Assembly (NCBI GenBank): GCA_009760855.2
Contig: WPIO01000011.1
Location: forward strand, 2,692,501 to 2,747,500
Direction of reading: 5' to 3'
DNA: 55,000 nt
Source of the DNA: Cristatella mucedo
Lineage: Eukaryota; Bryozoa; Phylactolaemata; Cristatellidae
This document shows, piece after piece, positions 11,949-23,595 of the stretch (positions within the stretch are counted from its first letter, which is position 1; every line of letters begins with the position of its first letter). The position numbers and the translations under genes were made by a program. The notes beneath the pieces were generated by a model. It was given only the letters and a program-made list of their open reading frames with translations, had not been told where the DNA came from and ran no database searches.

Positions 11949-11987
11949 CGCAGGCGTCCGCAACGTCCTTCGTTGCGGACGCCTGCG
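11949..11987. repeat. Perfect 17-bp hairpin with 5-nt loop
   Basis: CGCAGGCGTCCGCAACG, loop TCCTT, CGTTGCGGACGCCTGCG. Very stable if transcribed; no T run follows. Confidence 0.92.
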
Positions 11988-12160
11988 ACTTCTGCTGCTG
12001 CAATTAAAGCAGCAGCGCCCTGACATACTTTACATGCCACACCTGTGGCCAATAGTTAAGCCATTGACGCGGCGCAACGTCAGGCCACTAATGCATGTTA
12101 AATTTCCTGTCGTCTGCTGTGATTCATCGAGCTCTCGTATATGTACGCGTTTAGAGTAAT

Positions 12161-12264
<104 letters not shown>

Positions 12265-12404
12265 TCGTTTACCGCTCACGTCCACGCCCGCTCGTGTCTC
12301 CATGAGACTCCGCAAGAACTGCCGCCTTCGGAGCCACTGTTACGCAGCACCTTCACTCGCAAAAGAGCGAGCTCCTACGCGCTCTTGGCCGCACTCGGTG
12401 TGAG

Positions 12405-12480
12405 TGTTTAGCTTCGAAACTTTGAAAGCGGAGGTTCCAGGTTCAAATCCTGCAAGAGGCTTTACTTTTACGCTAACATT
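12405..12480 (+). repeat. tRNA-like (B-box) fragment
   Basis: CCAGGTTCAAATCCTG forms a T-arm with a good B box, followed by an AAGAGGC acceptor-like stretch and T-rich sequence. No matching 5' acceptor strand or clean anticodon arm was found, so a decayed SINE head or tRNA relic is more likely than a working tRNA. Confidence 0.35.
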
Positions 12481-13444
12481 TTTTTAGAGCTTCCGATCCC
12501 GTTCGTCTGCGTGCTGCGACACTAGCGAAAAGTTGGCTCGCTACATCAGCCAGCAGATGACAGCACTAGAGTCTGCTTACGGTTCCTGGAGCTCTAGCTT
12601 TAAGAACTGCGTATATCGTAATCCATAGTTTAGAAAATACAGGTGGACGTAATAATTTAATCGCTTGTCAGTTGTGCTTTTAGCGCTTCGTTTATCGGCT
12701 GCACTCTATCGATAGTGCTGCATAGCCGCGCCTCTCCGCGGTGGCTATGCAATAGACCGATCCACACGAGCCTAGCTGGACTCGCTGCACCGTTTAGCGG
12801 TAGGCGCCCTCTTTGTTGCTGCGGTCGGCCCGCTGCCGTGTACCGAGGCAACACATCTGCGACTCGCTGTAGCCACGCTTCTTCGAGGCGCCTGCTCTAC
12901 CACTATTGGTGGCGCGTCTGCAACGCAGTTCTAGCACCACAACGGGCGCTGTGTGTATGGCAAAGGGATGTTAGTGCAGTACGAGCCGCCGTGCAGTGCG
13001 CTCGTATCGCGGTCGAGAAACGGAAATCCCTTTCGCCTGGTAACGCGGGCGGCGCTGGGGTCTTTCTCGCGGCGATGTTCGGACTCGGGGCACGTGGGCT
13101 GACGGGGACGGAGCCCGCACGTCGAATGTCTCCAGCGGGAGTCGCTCCGAGAGCGCTTTTCGCTAGTTGGAGCTGTCGCTGCCCGGCTAATAGACCGAAA
13201 TACACGGTACACACCGCCGGCGCTCGAGCAAGTCTTGGAACTTACTCGCTCGAACTCGCGCTTACGTCATTATTCTGATTGTTAGTTGACCCTAGCGCGT
13301 AAGCAATTACGTGCCTATGGATATCTAAACGCTTATCGCTTCGGGCTGCTGGGTCTCCCACGCCGGCGGCGGCCTTAGTCACGCCGGCGGCTAGTACGCT
13401 GCATATTAATTACGATCTAGCGCAGCTATTATTGCTTCGTCTCA
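12481..13444. other. GC-rich stretch, no gene recognised
   Basis: Partly CpG-rich (12715-13260), with an imperfect inverted repeat around 12720-12750 (GCATAGCC ... GGCTATGC). Open frames on both strands have no known domain. The direct repeat CACGCCGGCGGC occurs twice near 13359-13391. Confidence 0.45.
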
Positions 13445-13836
13445 TCGTTGATCAAATGCATTCCTATTTCCGTTAATGTTAATGCTGTTGCTAAGATTCG
13501 TAAATTATGCATTAACAAAAGAAAAGCACCCCGGAGCGGCCGCGGTGGCCGGAGCCGCCAGCTTAGACGACGCTCGTTGGGCGGGAACTGCGAGCTGAGT
13601 ACCCGCTCGTTTGGTATTCCTGGCGGTCTCAAACCGCTCAGCACGCTCCCCACATGCGTCAGTGTGTATCTATCTAACTTAGTGGTCATCAGGCCTCTTC
13701 TAACTCCAGCGGTCATACGAAACGCTTGCCTTTGGAATCCTCGCTCAATGTGCAATAAACCTCTGGTAATAAGCGTCATTATTTCTGAAAATGGTCTCGA
13801 CCTGCTCGCCTTAACTGAGACTTGGCTAAAATCGGT

Positions 13837-14037
13837 TTTTGGGTCTGCTGTACCGCGAGAGCGGACTCCAGCACTCCAGCGGAATCCGCTGAGGCGAGAA
13901 CAGCGGACCCACTTGCAGCAGCTGCTTCCCAGCCGGCGTGCTGGCCGTGCGGCCCAGTTCCGGGTTTACTTAATAAACGGCGTCTGCCTGAGCCGTCTTG
14001 ATCTATGCGCGACTGCCAGCAGAAACACAACATCGGT
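13837..14037. mobile_element. 195-bp GC-rich insertion with 6-bp target duplication in the LINE A1 endonuclease
   Basis: ATCGGT at 13831-13836 is repeated at 14032-14037 on either side of a 195-bp segment unlike the LINE. Near the ends are short inverted repeats TCTGCTG (13844-13850) and CAGCAGA (14017-14023). Removing the segment plus one ATCGGT (201 bp, 67 codons) gives a continuous endonuclease frame. No coding content; could be a small non-autonomous DNA element. Confidence 0.65.
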
Positions 14038-14437
14038 AAACTGCCAGACAATAAAAGACGCAACCCCGACTGGTTTATCATTCTTTCATACCCCTAGATC
14101 AATCAAAACTGGAGGTGGAGTTGCTGTTATCGTTCGCTCGAAATTCAACTTTAAGCCATTTGCAGTAACCTCGAAGCAGTCTTTCGAATCGATTGTCTTG
14201 ATTTCACCCGAAAACAAGGTACCGATGGTGGCAGTAGTCTATCGCCCTAAAGGTACCAAATCCTCCTTTTTCTCAGATTTTTTCGATCTCATTTTGATTC
14301 TGCATGCAAGAAATCTATCTTTCCTCGTTATCGTTTATTTCAACGTTCACTTTGATAACTTATCTGACGCCTTCACCACTGAATTTCGTGCATTGACTGA
14401 CTCATTGTCTCTTGTTGCTCATGTGCACGGCCCTACT

Positions 14438-14665
14438 GTGCTTATGAGTGCTGACACTGTGCATGCTGCCACTAACCACATTTGCATGCTGACCCTGTGC
14501 ATGTCACCCCTAACCATGTTATACATTTTGTTTGTTTATCAAGCATGATATTACTCACCATTCAATTGCATTTCCGTTTGCAGCAAATGTAAAGCGCCTA
14601 GAGAGAGAGATTAAGTTCTCTGAGGGGGCTTTATCAAGTGCATTATTATTATTATTATTATTACT
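14438..14665 (+). mobile_element. Nested LINE A 3' end inserted in LINE A1
   Basis: A 5'-truncated copy consisting only of family A 3' UTR, stem-loop and ATT tail, inserted in the sense direction between endonuclease motifs. TACT at 14434-14437 and 14662-14665 may be the target duplication. Removing 228 bp restores the frame. Its 3' UTR contains two imperfect copies of a roughly 40-nt unit (GCTGACACTGTGCATG / GCTGACCCTGTGCATG). Confidence 0.75.
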
Positions 14666-15628
14666 AACATCAAGGGTCACACACCCGACCAGATTTTCTC
14701 ATACAACTACACTTTGTCATCACCAATTATTACCAAATCCTGCTTATCTGACCACATACAGATCTCATTCAGTCTACAGTGTGTGCCCTCCTCCTCCTCC
14801 TATAAATTCACCTGTGAATGGCAAAACCTCAATACCCTTGGCATCGATGCAGTCCGTACGAGAATATCTGCTTCGCCTCTGCTGCCTAGTCCCCCTCCGA
14901 CCTGTCATCATTGGTAGATAGCTACAACACGATACTAGCTGACACGCTCAACGAGTTTGCACCTCTGACTAGACGTACTGTGCACCCTCGCCCAGACGGA
15001 CTATGGTTTATCACAGACGTTAAACTAGCTAGGTCTACTAAGTGCAAGCTTAAAAAAAAGCATACACAAGATCAGGACCGACTGTTAATCGACAGGCATA
15101 CGAGGACTACTGTAGGTCATAAAAATTGATCCTAGCAAAAACCAAGTCTAGCTTCGATAAAAACCTTGTTGAATCACAGATGCACAACCCAAAAATGCTG
15201 ACGTCGACGATCAATCATCTCAACCGCTCCTATAGGAGCTCCTTTCCTGATGATCCCTGCGCTGATCTAGCTGATTGCTTCTCAAGCGTTTTTTCCAGAA
15301 GATTCAAAAAGGACAAATTCAGGAAGTCCATCTCTACAATGGCAGCATCCTCCTAGAATGCTGTTCCTCAATTCCATGCACCACCTCAATGTCTACATTC
15401 AAGCATGGCAGTAGTGATATCGTCCTGAAGTTCGTATCTCAATCAAAGAAAAGAAAAAATCCTCTGGACCCTATTTCCACTGTCCTGCTCCTACGTTGCA
15501 TTGATCTGCTGCTGCCATGCATAAATAGCATCATTAATATATCATTAGCCTTAGATCATGTCCCAGCACCTTTCAAAAAAGCTTTAGTCAGGCCACTTCT
15601 CAAGAAAGCGACACTAGACTAAGAGAAC

Positions 15629-17040
15629 TTGAGCAACTACCGCCCAGTCTCCCTTCTACCATTCCCATCAAAGACACTGGAACGGGTCATGGCGGACCGG
15701 CTGAACTCACATATTGAAACTTCTAACCTTGTTGGTAAATTCCAGTCTGGCTTTAGAGCTAATCACTTCATAGAACCAGCATTGCTTAGGGTGTACAACG
15801 ACCTACTTAGGAATGCAGACCTGAATAGAGTAGCTCAGCTTGTTTTGCTCGATCTTTCGGCAGCTTTCGATACTATCAATCACAAAGTTCTTCTAGAGCA
15901 CCTCTCATCTCGCCTGGGCATCACTGGCACTGCTCTGCAATGGTTCAGGTCCTATCTCAATGTAAGACTCCGGAGTATTGACGTGAGTGGACAGAAATCA
16001 TCCGAGGTACCACTGAAATATGGGGTAATACAATAATAGTAATAATAATGCACTTGATGAAGCGCCCTCAGAGAACTCAATCTCTTTCTAGGTGCTTTAC
16101 ATTTGCTGCAGTACCTCAGCGCTCCGTGTTAGATCCGGTTTTTTTCACGGTTTATACTCTCCCTCTTGCTGATGTGATTGCCAAGCACAATCTAGGCGTC
16201 TCTTCTATGCGGATGACACTCAGTTATACCTTCGCTTTGATCCGTCCTAGCCCTCGAGCACCTCGAATTCTCTCAACTCACTTGCTGCATGTATTGATGA
16301 CAACCACACATGGATGGCAGCAAATTTTCTAAAACTAAATGATAATAAAACTAACTTACTAGTTAGGGTCAAACCAAGTGTGATTCAGAAATTGGAAAGG
16401 CTAGCACTCAACGTCGACTCTGCCATCATATCTCCTGTTGATTCAGCACGAAATCTAAGTGTCATGTTCCAAAGTGACCTTTCGTTAGACGACCACATCT
16501 GCTCCACAATCAAGTCTGCCTACTTTCAGCTATATAACATTGCTAAAATTCGGGCGTTTTTTAAGATAAGAACACCACTTCTGAGTTGGTCCATGCATTT
16601 GTGACATCCCGTCTTGACATCTGGAACTCACTGCTTGCTGGCCTACCGGCATATGCAATCTGACGCTTACAGCTGGTGCAAAACTCTGCAACTAGGCTTA
16701 TCTGTCGTGAGCGTTGCAGTTGCCACACCACACCACTTCTCGCCGACCTGCACTGGCTACCAGTCAAGCAATAGATTGACTTCAAGGTTTTGTCGCTCAC
16801 TTTTAGGTCACTTCATTCTTTGGCTCCAGCCTATCTCTCAGATCTACTCCCCCACCAGGCTACACATCGTACCACCTGCTTTTTGGAATCTAACTGTTTA
16901 CCTATACCTCGTACAAGCCTCGAATCTTTTGGAAACTTGCCTTTTGTTTGTATGCTCCCAAAGCTCAAAAACTCACTCTCGATTTTCGTCACGACATTCC
17001 CTGACTTGACCACATTTAAAAGAACTTAAAAACGCACCTA
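15629..17040 (+). pseudogene. LINE A1 reverse transcriptase and C-terminal region
   Basis: Motifs: [33 protein letters not shown] (catalytic Asp of motif A), then after an insertion VPQRSVLDPVFF (usual PQGSVLGP), YADD at 16206-16217 in a shifted frame, FLKLNDNKTNLLV, LSLDDHI, and the C-terminal LHSLAPAYLSDLLPHQA. The active-site YADD is intact at DNA level but the frame is lost several times. Confidence 0.85.
16028..16113 (-). mobile_element. Antisense LINE tail inserted in LINE A1 RT
   Basis: An 86-bp family A stem-loop and ATT tail in the opposite direction, splitting the PQGSVLGP motif between GGGGTA and the next GTA (3-bp direct repeat). Not a multiple of three, so it also shifts the frame. 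Confidence 0.75.
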
Positions 17041-17290
17041 TTTATGGCAGCATTTCGTGGGTCCCTGTGATTCGTCCTTTACGTGCTTATACGTGCTGAC
17101 ACTGTGCATGCTGCCACTAACCACATTTGCATGCTGACCCTGTGCATGTCACCCCTAACCGTGTTGTTCATGTTGTTTATTGAGCATTCTACCACTCACC
17201 ATTTGACCGTGTTTTCTTTGCAGCAAATGAAAAGCACCTAACAAGAGACTGAGTTCTCTGAGGATGCTTTATCAAGTGTATTATTATTGT

Positions 17291-17644
17291 TGTTATTATT
17301 GCGTCGTCTGTGCAGTAGAGGTGAATTGGCGCTTACGCCGTCTGTGCAAGCGTCTGCTCATCGAAGGTCGAGGTCGAAGTCGGTGGGGAGGCTGTTTCCT
17401 GCGACTTCTTCCTGCGAGCCCTGGTCTTTGAGACGGACAAGCAGCCACTTCGGAGTGCTTACAAAAAAAGGATTGTCTGCCGCTCAATAGCAATGATCTC
17501 GTCGGCTTCGGAAGCCCGATGCAAAGTGCAAGTGCAACCATTCGTTCAGTCGAGCCACGGTGTAAGAAAAAGTAATACATAAAACACGGACGCACAGCTT
17601 GCATCTCGATTTTTCAATGCGGTTCTCCAAGTCTGAGTTGGAGG
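17291..17644. other. Short unassigned stretch between two LINEs
   Basis: GC-moderate DNA with no recognisable gene or repeat. Confidence 0.4.
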
Positions 17645-18888
17645 TGTATCTCCGTCTGTAACTCCACGAAGTCATAAAGACCGCGTGGGTGTTACACAGG
17701 AGAGTTTTGTATAGCGCACTCACAGCCTAAGCGGCTTTCGGTACGCATTCGGTAGCCAACAGACTTCGTCTCACGCAACAAAGAGAACGTGGCAAGCATA
17801 GCAGAGTCAGGAGAAGAGTTGAGGTAGTGAGTAGCATGGAAGTAGCAGCTCAGGACCGCTGAAAAGGATGTGCCATAGTCGGCAGTAGGAGAGTAGTTGT
17901 CGTTGCGTAAGAATTGTGGAAGCGAGTGCCACAGTCTAGGACCTGCAGAGCTAAAGCTTCTGTCTCCAACTGTCTTTAAGCGGAGGAATGGGAAAGCTAA
18001 TTTATTGCCCACACAGGACCTGAGAGCGCGAACAGGCTGAAACTGATGCAGCAGTTCAGCTAGGTACGAAGGAGCCAAGCCGTGGCGGGCCTTGTGTGTC
18101 AGCGTAAGAACTTTGCTCTGTATCCTTTGCTCAACTGGCAACCATCCTAGCTCTTTTAGCAAAGGTGACACGTGCTCAAACTTCTGGGACTTGAAGACTA
18201 GCCTTGCAGCCATATTCATTGTCCGCTGTAGTGGCATAATAGCTTTCTTTGGCAGCCCAGCCAAAAGGAAATTACAATAATCAAGCCAAGACAGAACTAA
18301 AGAGCTAGTTAAATTTTTTACAAGCCACTGTGGGAGACAGCTTCTAATCTTGGATAGGGATCGGATGTGATGGCTAGCTGTAGAGGCAGTCTTCTGAATG
18401 AAGCTTTTGAAATTGAGGCAGCTGTCGAACACGACACCTAGATTACGAGCACGTGGTGAAGGTCACACAATAGCATCACCTATTAGAAGAGCAAAGCCTT
18501 TTAATCCAGCCGCACGATTAGGGTGTCCTATGAGCAGCAGTTCGGTTTTATCGTCATTTAATTTCAGGAAGTTTTCCGACATCCAGGATCGAATGTCGGC
18601 AAGGCAAGCATTCAGTTTCTCAGTTGCTGCAGCATATTCCGACGGCTTAAATGACAAATACAACAGAGTATCGTCAGCATAGAAGTGATATTCTATTCCA
18701 TGGGCCTTAATCACTTTTCCCAGAGGTTGTGTAAAAATGGAGAACAGCAAGGGACCGAGTACAGACCCTTGAGGGACTCCACAGGTGACCCTTTTCGTGT
18801 GTGAGACCTGACCCCCACACGACACGGATTGAACACGATCAGACAAGTATGATTTAAACCACGCCAGTGCTTCGTCTGCCAGACCGAT
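17645..18888 (-). mobile_element. LINE B1: 5'-truncated L2-like LINE, RT to 3' end
   Basis: On the minus strand: [44 protein letters not shown] (intact YADD), WMSENFLKLNDDKTELLLI, then LDYCNFLLAGLP, LKELGWLPVEQRIQSKVL and KTVGDRSFSSAGPRLWHSLP to a stop near 17692, then the family B tail. Motif A (LDLSAAFD) is missing because the copy starts just after it. One stop/frame break lies between about 18433 and 18463. Confidence 0.85.
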
Positions 18889-21576
18889 CATTGATCTCGC
18901 CAACCCGACGCTCAATTCTTGCTCCGATTTTGGAGAGCTGCATTTATCATCGCACACATCAGTTCGTCAAATGGTTGTTATCAGCATTTAAAGTTACCAA
19001 GTCTTTGGCCACTCGTTTGGTGGATGATTTTGGTTACAGCTTTGTGCAATGCATTTTTTGTTGAGGCCCGTAAAGTGAAGATACCGGACTGAGCTGGTCA
19101 GCGTGATTTTAGATTTTAGCTGTTCCGTGTTAGCGGCATAATGATAATCTCTTGCAGCAAGCGTAGCAAGCGTCAAGGTATTTCGTTATTGCCTGACTAC
19201 GTGTCTTGCCACGACGATGATATGGGGAGGGAGTAGTTAATCCACGATTTATTAGGTTACAATGGCGTCTTTGTGCTATGGATCTGGCGGATCTGTTTGC
19301 CAACTGTTGGATTTAGCCTTGAAAAAGCGATTATCGTGACGCTGATTTAAACGACTAGTGTGAATAGTTGTCGGTCTGTTCGATGGGATTTGTGAGAGCC
19401 AGCTTGATTGGTATACGTGGGTTTCTTACTTTACCCGTCTTGGAATGGTATGGTAGAGATTGAGCCCGGTTCATGCGGCTCGCGTATCTTTGTCTTTGTA
19501 ATGGCAGCAGCATCTTTCTTTGTTTATGCTTGGACGGCCGAGTGCGATCGGAGCCTCGCTTTGAGTACCTCTTGTATATTCGTTGAAATAGTGATAACTG
19601 GATCTAATTTTTAACCCGTGTGAAATTAAGTCTTGATTTTAGACGTTTCTAGTGTTCTAGTGGGTTGCTTAGATTTTGTTTGTATTGCACGATAGCTGTT
19701 ATTAATGCGCTTCGGCAATTTCGTTATGGTAAAAAATATAAATTTTTTTTTCGTGGGTTCAAAGATAGTAATAACAAATGAATAATAATTGCTGCTCTGC
19801 TTCGTCTGGAGCATGAAAGCTACGATATGTGTACAGTTTGCGCGTGTTTTGAGGAGAGCTATGGGGTCCCAGAGAACTCCTGATGTTGCTTGAGATGATT
19901 CTGGTTAGTCTTTCTTATTGTTGAAACTTCGGCAAAGCGTAGGATTAAATAATTCGCTTAGGCGATTTTGTGCCTCTCTTGTCTAGATAGGAAAATAATG
20001 AAGGTAATATTAACAATGGATGAATAATAATAATAATAATAAATAATGTCTTTATAGGAAACAATGAAGGTTATCGATCCTTATGGTAACAGTTCGCCGA
20101 CGGTGCCATAGAGTAATCACTCTGTGATCATTGACAATTATTTTGGGTTCAGAGGTGAATTCGTCGTTGGCTTAGAGTAGGTTTAGATGACTTATCATTT
20201 AGTCCTTAGCCTGCGATCGTCGTGGAACAATAGAAGTCCTTGGCCACGATGCACGTTTCGTTATAAGTACGATAGGCTTGACTCAGACGGACCGTCCGAC
20301 TTGCTAATTAAAATGTTCAATGTTATTCATTGTTCCTCTCTTGCTGTGACATAACTCAGTCTTTCTGCTTTTTCTGTGTCTTCGTGTGCCCTTCGGTCAA
20401 TACAAAAGGCCAGTCGTTCTTTGTATTATATCAAGCTTCGTCAGTGCCATGTGTGGTATCGCTGGGGCAGAACCAGCTCCATTATGGATTCCTGTTTCGA
20501 CATCTGGGCCACCAGTCTGTCCTCTCTAGCTCTTTACTTCTCTGAGCGTGGAAAAGTAAGAAATCCGCTTTAGGCTGATGTGTCAAAGGACTGATGTGGC
20601 TAACGAGAAGCTGCACGCGACGACGAAGACGATCTTCTCTTAGGACGCTATGCAAATGAATAATGTCAGGGCTATCAGTCTTTCCTCTCTACTTCTCTCC
20701 GTGCGGTTGTGGGAAGTTCGCTTTAGGTATGTCGAAGGTACGAGAAGGGACGAGAAGCTGCACGCGACGACGATGTCACGCGACGACGTCTTCACGGCGG
20801 TGCACAGCTGCAGCTACCGGCGGCGGATATTGGGATTCCGAGGGTGCGCTTAGAAGCTTACACTTTCTCTTCCCTGCTAATGCCTAGCCGGCAGACGGCG
20901 GCACGACGACAGAGCCGCAGAGCGTCGTGAGAACAGCTCCATCACAGCGCTGTGCCGGCTCCACGCTCGAATCGGCCATCCGGACGACATCTGGAGGCTG
21001 CTAGCTCAATTGACGGTATTAGCAGGAGCGCATTAGGAGGACTCCTCTGTCACAACCGGTTGAAGGACAACAGTCTCTGAAATATTTTGAAATTAAAACT
21101 TATAAAAGCTAATGGTCCGCCACACGAGGCTAAATTCAAAAGGCAGATTTTTAAATGCGTCAGCTGAAACAGCACCTCTACTGCTAATTGCAAAAAAGCG
21201 TAAAAACTTCTTTTATCCAGCAATGGAGAAAAGTCTGACGATTTCATTTTGCCTTGTAGCACCATAATTATGCTATGTTATTTTTATTTATCTATATTAT
21301 TATTATTGTACATTAATTTATATCAGCTACATTATTTTAAATGTGTGCGGATAAGCCTATAAATATGAGACGCTGAAGTCTTGATTATGTTGTGCCATTT
21401 GGGATATTTACAGTACTACTGGCGTTTACCTGGGAAAAATTGATCGCAGGATTCTTAAGAGATGACAATCAATTTAAAACTTGTTCACCCTGCTTATGAG
21501 TGTATAGCTTGGCTAAAGCTCAGCCGCAATGATTTCACGACCGGCGAACCGTCTCTAGATCCCCAATATCATCATC
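18889..21576. other. 2.7-kb stretch without a recognised gene
   Basis: Mostly AT-moderate DNA, with GC-richer parts at 20560-21000 and a short AAT run at 20025-20041. No LINE motif or host exon recognised. One internal diverged duplication is listed separately. Confidence 0.5.
20505..20775. repeat. Diverged tandem duplication, about 150-bp unit
   Basis: Units at about 20505-20630 and 20664-20775 share CAGTCT.TCCTCTCTA, CGCTTTAGG and an identical 22-bp block beginning GAGAAGCTGCACGCGACGAC at 20605 and 20752. Spacing differs slightly through small indels. Confidence 0.7.
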
Positions 21577-23282
21577 TCTGTAGTCTTCACTAGCAGACCA
21601 ACTTCGCCCTGCCATAAGCAAAATTTTAAAATGCTTCTTTGGAAAAAGGGGTTGTACCAAAGTCCTTCAAATCGGCAATCGTTAGACCCATACTAAAAAA
21701 GCCTGGATTAGACACAGAGGTCCTTGAAAACGATCGTCCAGCTTCCCATCTTCATTTCCTGTCAAAGATTTTTGAAAACATTGTCGCTAAGCAGCTGGTT
21801 GCATATGTTTAAAAAGAATGAAATGTCAGAAACATTTCAATCTAGGTTCAAGAGGCAGCACTCCACTGAAACGGCTCTCATCTGCGCTAACAATGACGTT
21901 ATGTGTGGCAATGATGACGGGAAGGTCACTGCCCTAGCTCTGCTAGATCTATCAGCTGCATTTGACACAATAGATCACGATGTTCTGCTAGAACGATTGA
22001 GAACAAAGATCGGTCTGGCAGACGAAGCACTGGCGTGGTTTTAAATCGTACTTGTCTGATCGTGTTCAATCCGTTTCGTGTGGGAGTTAGGTCTCACCCA
22101 CGAGACCAGTCACCTGTGGAGTCTCGCAAGGGTTGGTCCTCGGTCTGTTGCTGTTCTCTATTTGTACTCAATCTCTGGGAAAAGTGATTAAGGCCCATGG
22201 ACTAGGATATCACTTTGATGCTGACGATACTCAGCTATATTTGTCATTCAAACCGTAGGAATCTGTTGCAGCAACTGATAAACTGAATTCTCGCCTTGCC
22301 GATATTCGATTCTGGATGTCGGAAAATTTCTTCAAACTAAACGACGATAATACCGAACTGCTGCTCATAGGACGCCCTAAGCGTGTGGCTGGATTAAAAA
22401 GCTTTGCTCTTCTAATTGGTGATGCTGTTGTGCAACCATCATCACGTGCTCGAAATTTAGGTGTCATTTTCGACAGCTGCCTCAATTTTTAAAAACTTCG
22501 TTCAGAAGACTGCCTCTACAGCTAGCCATCTCGTCCGATCCCTATCTAAGAGTAGGAGCTGTCTCCAAGGGCGGATTGCAAAAAATCCAACTAGCTCTTT
22601 AGTTTTGTCTCGGCTTGATTATTGTTATTCCCTTGTGGCTGGGCTACCAAATAAAGCAACTAGGACACTGCAGATGGCTATGAATATGGCTGCACGGCTA
22701 GTCTTCAAGTCCCAGAGGTTTGACCGGGTATCTCCTTTGTTAAAAGAGCTAGGATGGATGCCGGTTGAGCAACGGATACAGAGCAAAGTTCTTACGCTGA
22801 CCCACAAGGCTCGCCACGGCTCGGCTCCTCCTTACCCAGCTGAACTGCTGCACCAGTTTCAGCCTCCTCGCGCCCTCAGATTCTGTACGGACAATGAATT
22901 AGCTGTACCATCCCTCCGCTTGAAGACAGTTGGCGACAGAAGCTTTAGCTCTGCAGGTCCTAGACTGTGGAACTCGCTTCCACAATTCTTACGCAACGAC
23001 AACTACTCTCCTACTGCCGACTGTGGCTCATCCTTTTCAGCGGTCCTGAGCTGCTACTTCCACGCTACTCGCTACTTCAACTGCTCTCCTGACTCTGCCA
23101 TGCTTCCCACTTTCTCTTTGTTGGGTGAGACGAAGTCTGTTGACTACCGAATACGCATGGAAAGCCGCTTAGGCTGTAAGTGCGCTATATAAAACTCTCC
23201 TGCGTAACACCCACATAGTCATTGTGGCTTTGCGGAGTTACAGACGGGAAGTACATTACATTATTATTATTATTATTATTGT
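21577..23282 (+). mobile_element. LINE B2: RT to 3' tail, decayed
   Basis: Parts in order: [47 protein letters not shown] (motif A intact, about 21939-21998), ADEALAWF then a stop, a decayed [21 protein letters not shown] where YADD has become DADD, FFKLNDDNTELLLI, then the long C-terminal frame 22461-23192 and an (ATT)n tail. The changed active site plus stops mean it is dead. Confidence 0.87.
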
Positions 23283-23595
23283 CAAGGCAACTTACAGCTT
23301 CTATAAAAGATTGTTGATTCACATATGCAAAATCCAAAAATGCTGATGTATGTATATCAATAATAATCTCCTCAACTGCTCCCAGGTTTTCTTCTTGCCT
23401 CCTTGTGGTGATCTAGATGATCGCTTCTCGAGCTTCTTTGTCAACAAGATAGACAGGATCAAAGTCGGTCCATCCCTAAGATGGCGGCATCCTCTTGAAT
23501 CTCTCTCTAGTCACTTTCATCTGCTTGTAGTGAATGTTGCTGTTTTAAGACAATATGGGGCAGGATTCACATTCTTTCGTAAACTATAGCCTGTG
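23283..23595 (+). pseudogene. LINE A fragment, linker region
   Basis: Matches the A1 linker at about 15125-15360: SFYKR, a HMQNPKM-like block, LNCSQVF, DDRFSSFFVNKIDRIK and AASS-like end. Frame broken. Starts right at the tail of LINE B2. Confidence 0.55.

Larger units (their letters stand above)
13716..14917 (+). pseudogene. LINE A1 endonuclease (EEP-type) region, interrupted
   Basis: Recognisable motifs in order: N-terminal ACLWNPRSMCNK, then LDLLALTETWL (catalytic E), GGGVAVIVR, then VVYRPKG, then a YFNVHFDN in place of the usual GDFNIH, and after an insertion GHTPDQIF and SDHIQISFSL (the SDH catalytic end). The GDFN to YFNV change would harm activity. Two insertions sit within it and both happen to keep the frame. 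Confidence 0.8.
13445..17290 (+). mobile_element. LINE A1: near-complete but decayed L2-like non-LTR retrotransposon
   Basis: The order is endonuclease domain, linker, reverse transcriptase, C-terminal region, 3' UTR, stem-loop and ATT tail, as in L2/CR1-group LINEs. Coding parts: endonuclease 13716-13836, 14038-14437 and 14666-14917; linker about 14918-15620; RT 15629-16027, 16114-16604; C-terminus 16605-17040; 3' UTR to 17290. At least three later insertions and several frameshifts and stops break it. The element family encodes target-primed reverse transcription enzymes; this copy cannot make them. Confidence 0.85.

Noticed and set aside
12405-12480. A functional tRNA gene
   Set aside because: T-arm is good, but there is no pairing acceptor stem or clean anticodon arm.
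13448-14548. 366-codon frame as a host gene
   Set aside because: It is a LINE endonuclease with two in-frame insertions; endonuclease motifs are clear and a LINE tail follows.
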